NCBI GenBank assembly: GCA_021812735.1
Contig: JAKAMV010000134.1
Span: 1 to 15,494, forward strand
DNA from: Chloroflexota bacterium
GTDB lineage: Bacteria > Chloroflexota > Limnocylindria > Limnocylindrales > CSP1-4
Length of the DNA stretch: 15,494 nt
Reading direction: 5' to 3'
Shown: one piece after another, positions 7,710-14,757 of the stretch
Position numbering within the stretch: position 1 is the stretch's first letter
Layout of the letters: each line of letters begins with the position of its first letter
Made by a program: the position numbers and the translations under genes
The notes under the pieces: model-generated
Databases searched by the model: none
Told to the model about the DNA's origin: nothing
Seen by the model: only the letters and a program-made list of their open reading frames with translations

Positions 7710-8854
7710 GAGCTCGGCACCTCGGCCGTGCGCCCCTGCCAGAGCGCCGCGATCACCGTCGTCAGGGGGACCGCGGCGAGGATCCCGAGACTGCCCACCA
7801 GCGTCCGCACGATCTCGACCGCGATCACCTCCTGGTTGATCACGGCGTTGAGCGAGCCTACCTGGACGGCCAGCACGACGAGGAGCGGCAGCGCGGTGCC
7901 GAGGTAGGCGAAGACGAGCGTGTTGATCGTGGCAGCGAGGTGCGCCACCCCGACGTTCATGGCGCGGCCAAACAGGGCTCGCGGCCCGAGGGTGGGATCC
8001 ACCCGCCCGAGCTCCTCGACCGTCGCCGCCTGGCTCATCGCCACGTCGTTGAGCACGCCGAGCCCGCCGAAGATCATCGCCGCCAGCAGCAGGCCGCTCA
8101 AGTCGATCCGGTTTCCCATCAGCTGCCCGAGCGTCACCACCTCCTCGGAGCCCTGGGCCGAGGTGAACTGCGCCGCGGCCGAGACGAGCGCTGCCAAGAC
8201 CCCCGTGACGAGGAGCCCCGCGCTCGTGCCGAGGATCGCCGCCAGTGTCGTGCGCGAGGCACCCTGCGTGAGCAGGAAGCTCAGGACGGTGACGGCGATC
8301 CCGAACACGACGGCCAGCCCGACCGGGTTCCACCCGAGCAGCAGCAGCGGGATGAGAAGCCGGATGGTGAACCCGACCGTCAGCACGAGCGAGACGACCG
8401 CCCGCAGGCCGCGCCAGCCGGCAATGGCAGCGGCCGCCACGACGAACGCGCCGACCAGGGCGCCCAGGAGCGGCAAGCGCCAGCGGTCGATCACGGCGTA
8501 GGTCGTGGGTCCGCCCGGCTGTCGGTCGACCGACAGCACGACTTCATCGCCGGGCCGGTAGTCGGGCAGCTGCAGCTGGCTGCTGGGGCCCTGCAGGTTG
8601 GCCAGCACCCGCATGCCCGCCTGCGGCCCGTCGAGCACCACGACGGTCGCGGTCGGCGGCGCTCCGTTCTGCGCCGCCTGCACCGTTTCGATGCGCGCGT
8701 GCTCGAGGTTCGAGACCACCTGGCGGGTCGCGGCAGGGACGAGGTTCGGGACGAAGACCAGGAAGCCTACGAGCAGGATCAGGGCCAGCCCGTACAGGAC
8801 GATGCGGCGGTCGTTGCGGAGTTCGGAGTCCTGCGGCTCCGCGGGAGACGCCAT
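7679..8854 (-). CDS. YibE/F-like multipass membrane protein
   Basis: Integral membrane protein of 391 aa matching the YibE/F family layout. There is one N-terminal transmembrane helix (about 20-40), an extracytoplasmic domain of about 90 residues containing a small beta-rich region (VVLDGPQAGMRV, YRPGDEVVL), and then seven or eight hydrophobic helices. The conserved family segment GGLGVLNDVAMSQAATVEEL lies in the second half, followed by the MNVGVAHLAATINTLVFAY helix. The function of the family is not established. The start is the ATG at 8854; a GAGGT about 10 nt upstream is a modest ribosome binding site. It lies 65 nt downstream of the tRNA-His gene on the same strand. The C-terminal residues VASGGSE are encoded within a tandem DNA duplication. 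Confidence 0.9.
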   Translation of the reverse strand: MASPAEPQDSELRNDRRIVLYGLALILLVGFLVFVPNLVPAATRQVVSNLEHARIETVQAAQNGAPPTATVVVLDGPQAGMRVLANLQGPSSQLQLPDYRPGDEVVLSVDRQPGGPTTYAVIDRWRLPLLGALVGAFVVAAAAIAGWRGLRAVVSLVLTVGFTIRLLIPLLLLGWNPVGLAVVFGIAVTVLSFLLTQGASRTTLAAILGTSAGLLVTGVLAALVSAAAQFTSAQGSEEVVTLGQLMGNRIDLSGLLLAAMIFGGLGVLNDVAMSQAATVEELGRVDPTLGPRALFGRAMNVGVAHLAATINTLVFAYLGTALPLLVVLAVQVGSLNAVINQEVIAVEIVRTLVGSLGILAAVPLTTVIAALWQGRTAEVPSSATVASGGSE

Positions 8855-8889
8855 AGGTGCGGCAACCTCGGTGCGTTCGGGTGGGACGG

Positions 8890-8901
8890 CGGCACGTGCC
8901 G
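8890..8901. repeat. Perfect 12-bp palindrome upstream of yibE/F
   Basis: CGGCACGTGCCG is a perfect palindrome between the tRNA-His 3' end and the YibE/F start, ending 36 nt before the ATG. It could be an operator or part of a tRNA trailer hairpin; no U-tract follows. In very GC-rich DNA a chance occurrence is possible. Confidence 0.3.
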
Positions 8902-8919
8902 TTCAGATGGTCGGGGGAT

Positions 8920-8995
8920 TGGGGTGGCCTGCGGGACTCGAACCCGCAACCATCGGATCCACAATCCGATGCTCTGCCGATTGAGCTAAGGCCAC
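8920..8995 (-). tRNA. tRNA-His (GTG), CCA encoded
   Basis: Complete cloverleaf: acceptor GTGGCCT pairs with AGGCCAC, D-arm GCTC/GAGC, anticodon stem TCGGA/TCCGA around loop TTGTGGA (anticodon GTG), T-arm GCGGG/CCCGC with loop TTCGAGT. The discriminator base is C73 and a G precedes position 1 (8996 complement); both are the hallmark identity elements of tRNA-His. CCA is genome-encoded at 8922-8920. Confidence 0.97.
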
Positions 8996-9144
8996 CGCGG
9001 CGCGGGCGCCCTGGTTGCCGGGACGCGCGCGGCAGCGGGCAGTATCGCATGAACCGGAAGCCGGCGTGCGCCGGTACCCCCGGTGCCCCCCGACCTGGAC
9101 GTCCGGGCGATTGGTGGCACCGGCCGCACCACGAGGCTGCCCAC

Positions 9145-9417
9145 ATGGTCACCTACAGCGAAGCTCGCGCCGGCCGTCATGGCGGCAGCTCGCTGCGACG
9201 CCGCCTCGCCCGCTTCGCGCTCGTGGCGCTCGTGCCGCTCGTGGCCGTCGGATGGCTCGTCGCGGTCCCCGGTGCGCCGGTCGTGCGGGCCTGGGATGCC
9301 GGCACGTTCAGCGCGGCCGACGAGAGCCTCCTCTTCTCGCTGACCAATCAAGCGCGGGCCTCGGCCGGGCTGGCGCCGCTTCGCTGGGACTCCGCGCCGG
9401 CGCCGACCGGTCCATAG
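9145..9417 (+). pseudogene. Truncated CAP/SCP-domain secreted protein
   Basis: A 90-aa open frame with a cationic start, one hydrophobic signal segment (FALVALVPLVAVGWLVA) and then FSAADESLLFSLTNQAR and LAPLRWDSA. This is the opening of a CAP (cysteine-rich secretory protein, PR-1-like) domain as found in bacterial secreted proteins, where RWDSxL normally runs into an ARWRSxDM helix and about 100 further residues with the active-site His/Glu. Here it changes after DSA to a short unrelated tail (PAPTGP) and stops. The conserved His, Glu and following strands are absent within this frame. The ATG at 9145 has GAGG 8 nt upstream, so a signal-bearing short peptide could still be made, but CAP function must be lost. 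The frameshifted remainder was not found in the 60 bases before the next gene, which indicates a deletion. Confidence 0.8.
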
Positions 9418-9467
9418 GCCGACCCACGGCCCGCGACGGGACCCCGCGCCGCGCTCGCGCGCCCCGC

Positions 9468-9473
9468 TACACT
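9468..9473 (+). promoter_or_regulatory. -10 TACACT, leaderless arrangement
   Basis: TACACT ends exactly 6 nt before the ATG at 9480, with no Shine-Dalgarno between them. A -10 at this distance puts the transcription start at or next to the start codon, as in leaderless mRNAs. No clear -35 is seen. Confidence 0.5.
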
Positions 9474-9479
9474 GCCTGG

Positions 9480-10420
9480 ATGGCGCCGGTCCTCGAGGCA
9501 CGTGACCTCACCAAGACCTACCGTGCTGGCGACGGCGAGGTTCGCGCCCTGCAGGGCATCTCGCTCAGCGTGCATCTGGGCGAGTTCCTCGCGCTGATGG
9601 GGCCGTCGGGAAGCGGGAAGACCACGCTGCTGCAGTTGCTCGGGGGCCTCGACCGCCCCACGTCGGGCGAGGTGATCCTCGACGGCGTCGCGATCTCGTC
9701 GCTCGACGACGATGCGGCGACGCGGCTCCGGCGCGAGAAGACCGGGTTCGTCTTCCAGGCGTTCAACCTCGTGCCGCTGCTCTCTGCCCGCGAGAACGTG
9801 GCGCTGCCGTTCCTGCTCGCGGGGCGCGATCCGCGCACCGGCGAGACGGCGGCCCGCGTGGACGAGGCACTCGAGCTCGTCGACTTGCGGGCCAAGGCCG
9901 ACCGTCGGCCCGGCGAGCTGGCGTTCGGCGAGCAGCAGCGGGTCGCGATCGCCCGCGCGATCGCCGGCCGGCGATCCTTTTCGCCGACGAGCCGACCGGT
10001 AATCTCGATTACGCGACCGGCATGGAGATCCTGCAGTACCTCTACGGTTCGTGCGCTGAGCGCGGCCAGACGGTGGTGCCCGTGATCCACGATGCGCAGG
10101 CCGGCGCGTACGCCGACCGTGTCCGTTTCCTGCGGGACGGGCACGTCCGTGAGGAGATCGAGCTCGGCCGCCGGACCGAACACCCTGCGCGGCCCCTCAT
10201 CGAGCGGCTCGCGCTGCTGGGGAGCCTGGTCGGCGTCACCGGTGCGGCTGTGGTGCTGGTCTTCGGCGGCACCTCCGGCATGCGCAGCGCGCTGGAGGTG
10301 CCTTGGGGTGCGGTGCTGCTCGCCTTCGCGCTCGGGGTCGGCGGATCGCTCCTCGCCGCCGCCTATCCCGCGCGCCTGGCGTCGCGGGTCGAGATCGCCC
10401 GGGCACTGCGGTTCGAATGA
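9480..10420 (+). pseudogene. Frameshifted ABC ATPase (LolD/MacB-like) fused to an FtsX permease tail
   Basis: The first part (9480 to about 9973) reads as a MacB/LolD-type ATPase with Walker A GPSGSGKTT, Q-loop FVFQAFNLVPLL and a degraded signature LAFGE in place of LSGGQ/E. At about 9965-9973 the frame breaks; in the shifted frame it continues AILFADEPTGNLD (Walker B and D-loop) and VIHDAQAGAYADRV (H-loop) to the normal end, ELGRR and LIERLALLG. Restoring one CCGG unit in the GGCCGG tract would repair the frame, so loss of one unit by slippage is the simplest cause. The ATPase end runs without a stop into VPWGAVLLAFALGVGG and PARLASRVEIARALRFE, the C-terminus of an FtsX/MacB-type permease; the bulk of the permease is gone. 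The stop overlaps the lipid kinase start (ATGA at 10417). An efflux or lipoprotein-export system was probably lost here. Confidence 0.85.
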
Positions 10421-11409
10421 CCCGCCGGGTGGGGCCGCCGCTGCGCTTCGTTGCCCACGCGGGCGCCGGACGTGGGGCGTTCGTACGGCGCTGGCCGCCG
10501 CTCGCGGCCGCTCTGGCGGCGCGCGGCATGGCGCATCTCGTCGACGTGACGTCGCGTCCCGGCGAGGCCGGGGAACTGGCGCGTCGCGCGGCCGACGACG
10601 GAGCGCGGCTGGTGGTGGCGGTGGGCGGGGACGGCACGCTGCACGAAGTGGTGAACGGCTTGCTGGCCGCGGGGCGTTCGCTGGCGGGCGGGCCCTCGGT
10701 GGGGCTGATCCCGGCTGGCCGCGGCAGCGACTACGCCCGCGGGATCGGGCTGCCGACCGACCCGGGCGCCCTCGTCGACCGGCTGGCGGCCGCGCTCGAG
10801 GGAGATCCGTCCGCCGTGCACCCGGTCGACGTCGGGCGCGTGTCGTACCGGCCGACGCACTGGGTGGCCGGACGTCCCGTCGACGCAGCGGCGGGCGAAT
10901 CGGCGCGCCGCTGGTTCGTCAACGCGGCCGGCACGGGGATCAGTCCGTTCATCGCACAGCGCGTCGCCCGTTTCCCCGCGCGTCTGGGGTCCTACCTGTA
11001 CACCGTGGCCGGTATCGTCACGATCATCGACTGGCGCGACCGACTCGTGGAGCTGGGCTGGGACGACGGGAGCCGCGACGAGGTGCGGGTGGAGTCGGTC
11101 GAGGTGGCGCTGGGGCCCTACGAGGGCGGGGGGATGTGGGTCGCCCCCGAAGCCGATCCGACCGACGGGCTCTTCGACATCGTGGTGGTCGGGGCGATGA
11201 GCCGGCTCGAGACGCTGACGCTCTCCTGGCGGATCAGAACGGGCGACCACCTGCGGAGCCCCGTGGTCTGGACGCGCCGGACGCGATCGCTGACGATCCG
11301 CGCGTTGGACGACGCCGGCCCGATCTACCTGCAGGCGGATGGCGAGCTGTTGGGGCGCGACCCGTTCCGGTTCGAGATCGTGTCGTCGGCGCTCCGCTTC
11401 GTCTGGTAG
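10417..11409 (+). CDS. Diacylglycerol kinase-like lipid kinase (YegS/BmrU family)
   Basis: Cytoplasmic lipid kinase of 330 aa with the DAGK catalytic domain. The nucleotide-binding motif GGDGT (70-74) lies in VVAVGGDGTLHEVVNG, followed by GLIPAGRGSDYARGIGLP, the usual second loop (GTxNDFAR in relatives, here GRGSDYAR). The C-terminal beta-sandwich shows GGGMWVAPEADPTDGLFDIVVVG and a final LQADGELLG, both typical. The N-terminal motif is HAGAGRG instead of the common NPxSG. The ATG at 10417 overlaps the stop of the preceding pseudogene (ATGA) and has no Shine-Dalgarno, so it was probably translated by coupling to the now broken ATPase gene. The substrate could be diacylglycerol, sphingoid or another lipid; it is not determinable here. 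Confidence 0.92.
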   Translation: MTRRVGPPLRFVAHAGAGRGAFVRRWPPLAAALAARGMAHLVDVTSRPGEAGELARRAADDGARLVVAVGGDGTLHEVVNGLLAAGRSLAGGPSVGLIPAGRGSDYARGIGLPTDPGALVDRLAAALEGDPSAVHPVDVGRVSYRPTHWVAGRPVDAAAGESARRWFVNAAGTGISPFIAQRVARFPARLGSYLYTVAGIVTIIDWRDRLVELGWDDGSRDEVRVESVEVALGPYEGGGMWVAPEADPTDGLFDIVVVGAMSRLETLTLSWRIRTGDHLRSPVVWTRRTRSLTIRALDDAGPIYLQADGELLGRDPFRFEIVSSALRFVW

Positions 11410-11412
11410 GCT
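11407..11412 (+). promoter_or_regulatory. -10 TAGGCT, leaderless arrangement for bioY
   Basis: TAGGCT ends exactly 6 nt before the ATG at 11419 and overlaps the stop codon of the lipid kinase gene. There is no good Shine-Dalgarno. The spacing matches two other genes in the window. Confidence 0.45.
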
Positions 11413-11418
11413 TGCGAC

Positions 11419-12084
11419 ATGATCGCCCAGGCTCGCTTCCTTCGTGTGCCGCCCTACGAGCGGGGGATCACCCTTGGGGACTTCATCCTGCCGATCCGGA
11501 TCGGCGAGCGGACCTCGGTCCGCCAGCACCACCTCGCGCTGGTGCTGCTCGGTGTGCTCGTGCTGGCCGTATCGGCCCAGATCGTCATCCCGATCCCGGG
11601 CACTCCGGTCCCCATCTCCGGTCAGACGTTTGGGGTCCTCACGACTGCGACGGCGCTCGGCTTTCGGCGGGGGATCGCGGCCGTCGGTCTGTACCTGATC
11701 CTTGGCTTCTTCCTGCCGATCTATGCCGGGGGTGCTTCAGGGATCGCGCACATCGCGGCGTGGCAGCAGGAGCACGTCGTGCTCGGTCCGACCGGCGGAT
11801 ACCTGGTGGGGTTCTTGCTCGCGGCGGCGCTCGTCGGGCGGCTCGCCGAGCTTGGCTGGGACCGGCGCTACGCGGGGGCGCTGGCGGCGATGCTGCTCGG
11901 CAACCTCCTGATCTACGCGATCGGCTTGCCGTGGCTCGCGGCGGCGACTGGGCTCTCGCCGAGCGGGGCGCTGCGCGAGGGGCTCTACCCCTTCGTCGTG
12001 GGCGACGCGCTCAAGTTCTTGCTGGCGGCTGCGGTCTTCCCCGCCGGCTGGTGGATCGTAGGTCGTCGTCCGAGCGATCGCTGA
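11419..12084 (+). CDS. bioY: Biotin ECF transporter substrate-binding subunit BioY
   Basis: Membrane S-component of an energy-coupling-factor transporter that binds and imports biotin. The 221-aa protein has six hydrophobic helices and the family's signature region IPIPGTPVPISGQTFGVL, followed by ALGFRRGIAAVGLYLILG, GGYLVGFLLAAALVGRLAE and a late FVVGDALKFLLAAAV helix. The N-terminal 35 residues are a cytoplasmic extension longer than in many BioY proteins. No EcfA/EcfT genes are adjacent, so it probably shares a group II ECF module encoded elsewhere. It lies 9 nt after the lipid kinase gene and is followed by a strong intrinsic terminator, so it ends the operon. Confidence 0.95.
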   Translation: MIAQARFLRVPPYERGITLGDFILPIRIGERTSVRQHHLALVLLGVLVLAVSAQIVIPIPGTPVPISGQTFGVLTTATALGFRRGIAAVGLYLILGFFLPIYAGGASGIAHIAAWQQEHVVLGPTGGYLVGFLLAAALVGRLAELGWDRRYAGALAAMLLGNLLIYAIGLPWLAAATGLSPSGALREGLYPFVVGDALKFLLAAAVFPAGWWIVGRRPSDR

Positions 12085-12130
12085 GCGGTGCGTCGGGCAC
12101 GCGGCGTCAGGGGTGGGTGAGGAGGATCGT

Positions 12131-12153
12131 CGGCGCGCGCACGCGCCGGTTTT
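12131..12153 (+). terminator. Intrinsic terminator after bioY
   Basis: CGGCGCG (12131-12137) pairs perfectly with CGCGCCG (12142-12148) around a CGCA tetraloop, followed by GTTTT. It separates the bioY operon from tRNA-Arg. Confidence 0.75.
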
Positions 12154-12157
12154 GGGG

Positions 12158-12163
12158 TCTAAT
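12158..12163 (+). promoter_or_regulatory. Probable -10 element of tRNA-Arg
   Basis: TCTAAT, one mismatch from TATAAT, ends 12 nt before the mature tRNA 5' end, a distance that suits a short 5' leader. A matching -35 is not evident, as the upstream region is the bioY terminator hairpin. Confidence 0.45.
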
Positions 12164-12175
12164 GGTGTTGTCGGC

Positions 12176-12251
12176 GCGCCTGTAGCTCAGCGGATAGAGC
12201 GAGTGGCTTCGGACCACTAGGTCGCGGGTTCGAATCCTGCCGGGCGCGCCA
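12176..12251 (+). tRNA. tRNA-Arg (TCG), CCA encoded
   Basis: Complete cloverleaf: acceptor GCGCCTG with CGGGCGC (one G-U pair), D-arm GCTC/GAGC, anticodon stem AGTGG/CCACT around loop CTTCGGA (anticodon TCG), T-arm GCGGG/CCTGC with loop TTCGAAT, discriminator G, encoded CCA at 12249-12251. No partial copy of its 3' end, as an integrated element would leave, was noticed downstream. Confidence 0.97.
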
Positions 12252-12366
12252 CCTTCCATGGCATGTATCCATTGCCGGATGCGGCACGTCTATGCTGCAG
12301 AGAGCGCGCTGGTCTCCCCGCCGGATCCTCCGGCCGGGCCACCATCGCGGGCAAGAGGTGAGCGCC

Positions 12367-12639
12367 ATGGCCACACAATCGCCGCGTTCGCGGAGCGGGT
12401 TCGCAGCCACGCCGCTGGCGCAGTTCCTGGCCGGCACGGCGGGCCGCACGGTGCGCTTGCTCGCCGGCGTCGTGCTCGTGATCGCCGGTCTGACATGGCT
12501 CGGGGGGACGGTCGGCCTGATCGTCGCGATCATCGGGCTCGTGCCGATCGCCGCCGGCCTCTTCGACTTCTGTCTCCTCTCGGCCCTCCTCGGCGGGCCG
12601 CTCCGGGGCCGTGACGTCCGCGCTGCCGGGCGTCGCTGA
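12367..12639 (+). CDS. DUF2892 small membrane protein
   Basis: A 90-aa protein with two transmembrane helices (about 33-52 and 55-78), matching the DUF2892 (YgaP membrane-domain-like) pattern: RLLAGVVLVIAGL, a short loop, then GLIVAIIGLVPIAAGLFDFCLL and SALLG. The function of the domain is unknown; in YgaP it anchors a rhodanese, but no rhodanese domain is present here. The ATG at 12367 follows GAGGTG by 6 nt. A TATGCT at 12291-12296 could be its -10, giving a leader of about 65 nt. It is transcribed alone between tRNA-Arg and a YwiC-like gene. Confidence 0.88.
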   Translation: MATQSPRSRSGFAATPLAQFLAGTAGRTVRLLAGVVLVIAGLTWLGGTVGLIVAIIGLVPIAAGLFDFCLLSALLGGPLRGRDVRAAGRR

Positions 12640-12737
12640 CGCGCGCAGGGGAGCGTCCGGCACCGTGCCGATCCGATCGCTCGACCGGCGGCCCGGCAGC
12701 CGAGACCCGGCTCGCGCCGAAGAGGGCCGTGAGATCC

Positions 12738-12755
12738 GATCCCGGTGGGATCTTT
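12738..12755 (+). terminator. Weak hairpin with short T-run after the DUF2892 gene
   Basis: GATCCC and GGGATC form a perfect 6-bp stem around a 3-nt loop, followed by TTT. It lies 98 nt after the gene's stop and about 40 nt before the next start, so it could terminate the DUF2892 transcript. The T-run is short. Confidence 0.4.
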
Positions 12756-12783
12756 GACCCTGCGCGGGCGTCTGGCACCCGCC

Positions 12784-12789
12784 TAGCCT
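12784..12789 (+). promoter_or_regulatory. -10 TAGCCT, leaderless arrangement for the YwiC-like gene
   Basis: TAGCCT ends exactly 6 nt before the ATG at 12796 and there is no Shine-Dalgarno. A TTGACC at 12754-12759 is 24 nt upstream of it, too far for a normal -35. Confidence 0.5.
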
Positions 12790-12795
12790 GCCGGT

Positions 12796-13581
12796 ATGGT
12801 CAGTACCGCCCGAACCGTGCCGCGCCCCACCACGATCCTTGTGGCCTGGCTGCCCCGACAGCACGGTGCGTGGGCCATGCTCGCGGTGCCGCTCCTGCTC
12901 GGCGTCGCGGCGAGTCGGCCCAGCGGCTGGCAGCTCGTGCTGGCCGCCACGGCGGTCGCCGGGTATCTCGCGGCCGCCAGCGCGCAGGGGTTCCTGCGGA
13001 GTCGAGGGGGCGGGCGGTACCGCGCACCCCTGATCGTGTACGGCGGTGCGTTCGGCGCGCTGGGGCTGCTCCTCGCCTGGACCCATCCGATCTTGTTCGC
13101 GGCACTCGTCGTGCTGGTGCCCGCCGCCGGCACAGCCCTCTGGGGCGCACGGCCGGGTACCCGGCGCGCGATCACGACCAGCCTGGCCGCGGTGGTGCAG
13201 GCGCTCGTCCTTGTCCCGGCAGCCGCGGTGTTGGCCGGGCCGACCCACTGGCTCGCGGTCGAGCGCGCCACGCTGCTGGCGGCGATCTACCTGGCGGGCA
13301 CGGTCTTGGTCGTGCGCTCCGTGATCCGCGAGCGGGGGAATGGCGGGTTCGCGGCGCTCTCAGTCGGTTACCACCTTGGGGCGGTGGTGGTCGCGGCGCT
13401 CCTGCTGCCGTGGGCGTATGACGCGTACGTCGCCGCGCTGGCACTGCGCGCCGCGTCGCTGCCTGTGCTGCAGCGGCGCTGGGCGGGCAGCGGCCGCCCG
13501 CTGCGGCCGATCCAGGTCGGGGTGGTGGAGATCGTCGCGTCGGCCGCGCTGGTGGCGCTCGCCTTCACGGTGTCTCTGTAG
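12796..13581 (+). CDS. YwiC-like multipass membrane protein
   Basis: Integral membrane protein of 261 aa. The N-terminal signature WLPRQHGAWAMLAVPLLLG is the hallmark of the YwiC-like family, and the rest is seven or so hydrophobic helices with short loops, including a conserved mid-protein segment around ERATLLAAIYLAGTVLVVRSV and a C-terminal helix near VGVVEIVASAALVALAF. In Bacillus, ywiC lies in the nar/fnr region, but its activity is not established; some resemblance to prenyltransferase-like folds has been suggested by helix pattern, which I cannot verify. The start is the ATG at 12796, preceded by a -10-like TAGCCT rather than a ribosome binding site, so translation is probably leaderless. 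It stands as a single transcription unit before the universal stress protein gene. Confidence 0.88.
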   Translation: MVSTARTVPRPTTILVAWLPRQHGAWAMLAVPLLLGVAASRPSGWQLVLAATAVAGYLAAASAQGFLRSRGGGRYRAPLIVYGGAFGALGLLLAWTHPILFAALVVLVPAAGTALWGARPGTRRAITTSLAAVVQALVLVPAAAVLAGPTHWLAVERATLLAAIYLAGTVLVVRSVIRERGNGGFAALSVGYHLGAVVVAALLLPWAYDAYVAALALRAASLPVLQRRWAGSGRPLRPIQVGVVEIVASAALVALAFTVSL

Positions 13582-13693
13582 GGGGGCACCAGGGGCCGCA
13601 CCGCCGGAGCATGGACGCCACCATGGGCATCGACGCGTTCGTTACCCTGATACGCACTGGCATGGCGCCGGCGGGACCAGGGGAGGGCGACAG

Positions 13694-14128
13694 ATGTTCA
13701 AGCGGATACTGGTGGCGGTCGACGGCAGCCGCCACGCGCGACAGGCGGCGCTGACCGCGGCCGCGTGTGCCCGCGAGACGGGAGCCACGCTGACCCTGCT
13801 CACCGTGTACCACGAGCCGCCCGGATTCGAGGGTGAGCCCGAGTACTCGGAGAACTTGGAAGCGGCCATTCGTCGGGCCGAGGCCGTCCTCGACGCCGAA
13901 GTAGCGGCGATCCAGGCCGCTGGCGGTCCGCCTGTCGAGCGCGAGACGCTCGGCGGCGACCAGCCTGCGCGAACTATCCTCGACGCGGCGGCCTCGGGGC
14001 AATACGACCTGCTGGTGATGGGCACGCGAGGACTCGGACGATTGCAGAGTGTCCTCCTCGGTTCGGTCTCTGCAGATGTCGCGGCGCGGAGCCCGATCCC
14101 GGTCCTGATCGTGCACGGCACGGATTGA
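13694..14128 (+). CDS. Universal stress protein, UspA family
   Basis: Single-domain cytoplasmic Usp of 144 aa, the usual length. It starts MFKRILVAVDGS, the conserved first strand with the nucleotide-contacting Asp. The ATP-binding consensus G-2X-G-9X-G-S is intact in MGTRGLGRLQSVLLGSVS near the C-terminus, so it belongs to the ATP-binding class. Usp proteins help cells survive starvation and other stress, often as dimers. The ATG at 13694 has GGGAGG 7 nt upstream. It is followed 95 nt later by methylglyoxal synthase on the same strand, possibly within one transcript. Confidence 0.95.
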   Translation: MFKRILVAVDGSRHARQAALTAAACARETGATLTLLTVYHEPPGFEGEPEYSENLEAAIRRAEAVLDAEVAAIQAAGGPPVERETLGGDQPARTILDAAASGQYDLLVMGTRGLGRLQSVLLGSVSADVAARSPIPVLIVHGTD

Positions 14129-14223
14129 CGCGCGGCGACGGCGACGCCGTGCACCGGCCGCGGCTCCGAGGCACCGACGGAGCTGCTCGATAGCGGTCCG
14201 GCAGTGACGAAAGGAGGCGCGGG

Positions 14224-14688
14224 ATGAAGCTCGAGCTGCGGCCCCGCAAGCAAATCGGCCTGGTTGCGCACGACAACAAGAAGCAAGACCTGGTCGACTG
14301 GGCGCGCTACAACCGCGCGCTGCTCGAACAGCACGACCTGTACGCCACGGGAACGACCGGGGCGCTGCTGGAACGCGAGCTCCAACTCCCCATCACCCGG
14401 CTGCAATCGGGGCCGCTGGGCGGCGACTTGCAGGTCGGCGCGATGATCGCCGACGGGACGATCGACTTCCTGGTCTTCTTCTGGGACCCCCTCGAGCCGC
14501 TGCCGCACGACCCAGACGTCAAGGCGCTGCTGCGGATCGCCGTCGTCTGGAACATCCCCGTCGCCTGCGATCGGGCGTCGGCCGACTTCATGATCTCCTC
14601 GCCGCTCATGAGCGACGGCTACGAGCGCCAGCTCCCCGACTATTCGGCGCACCTGACGCGTCCGCTTGCGACCGACGGCAGCCGCTGA
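14224..14688 (+). CDS. mgsA: Methylglyoxal synthase
   Basis: Converts dihydroxyacetone phosphate to methylglyoxal and phosphate, a bypass of lower glycolysis used under phosphate limitation or sugar-phosphate excess. The 154-aa protein is standard in length. Family blocks are intact: [10 protein letters not shown] (with Asp17), YATGTTG (40-46, phosphate binding), [11 protein letters not shown] with catalytic base Asp68, [20 protein letters not shown] with His95 and Asp98, and the WNIPVACD segment. The start has an ideal Shine-Dalgarno, AAAGGAGG, 6 nt before the ATG, so it should be well translated. Glyoxalase genes are not visible; an aldo/keto reductase elsewhere in the window could reduce the product, but this is only a possibility. 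The enzyme draws on the same triose-phosphate pool that glycerol-3-phosphate feeds. Confidence 0.97.
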   Translation: MKLELRPRKQIGLVAHDNKKQDLVDWARYNRALLEQHDLYATGTTGALLERELQLPITRLQSGPLGGDLQVGAMIADGTIDFLVFFWDPLEPLPHDPDVKALLRIAVVWNIPVACDRASADFMISSPLMSDGYERQLPDYSAHLTRPLATDGSR

Positions 14689-14718
14689 ACGGAGTGGCCC
14701 GGGTGCCCGCACCGCGCG

Positions 14719-14757
14719 CCGGTTGTGCGACCGGACGCCCCGGTTGTGCGACCGGAC
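14719..14757. repeat. Twin 18-bp direct repeats, 21-bp period, each an imperfect palindrome
   Basis: CCGGTTGTGCGACCGGAC occurs twice without mismatch (14719-14736 and 14740-14757). The period of 21 bp is two helical turns, so both copies face the same side of the DNA. Each copy has CCGGT/ACCGG arms around a central TGTGCG-type core, as in operators for dimeric regulators. The second copy carries the likely -35 of the small-protein operon. Confidence 0.65.

Noticed and set aside
10092..12185. 697-aa plus-strand open frame
   Set aside because: It runs across the lipid kinase and bioY in another frame, is extremely rich in Arg and Gly, and shows no domain; a high-GC shadow.
12176..12366. Integration site of a mobile element at tRNA-Arg
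   Set aside because: No repeated tRNA 3' end, integrase or atypical composition was seen downstream.
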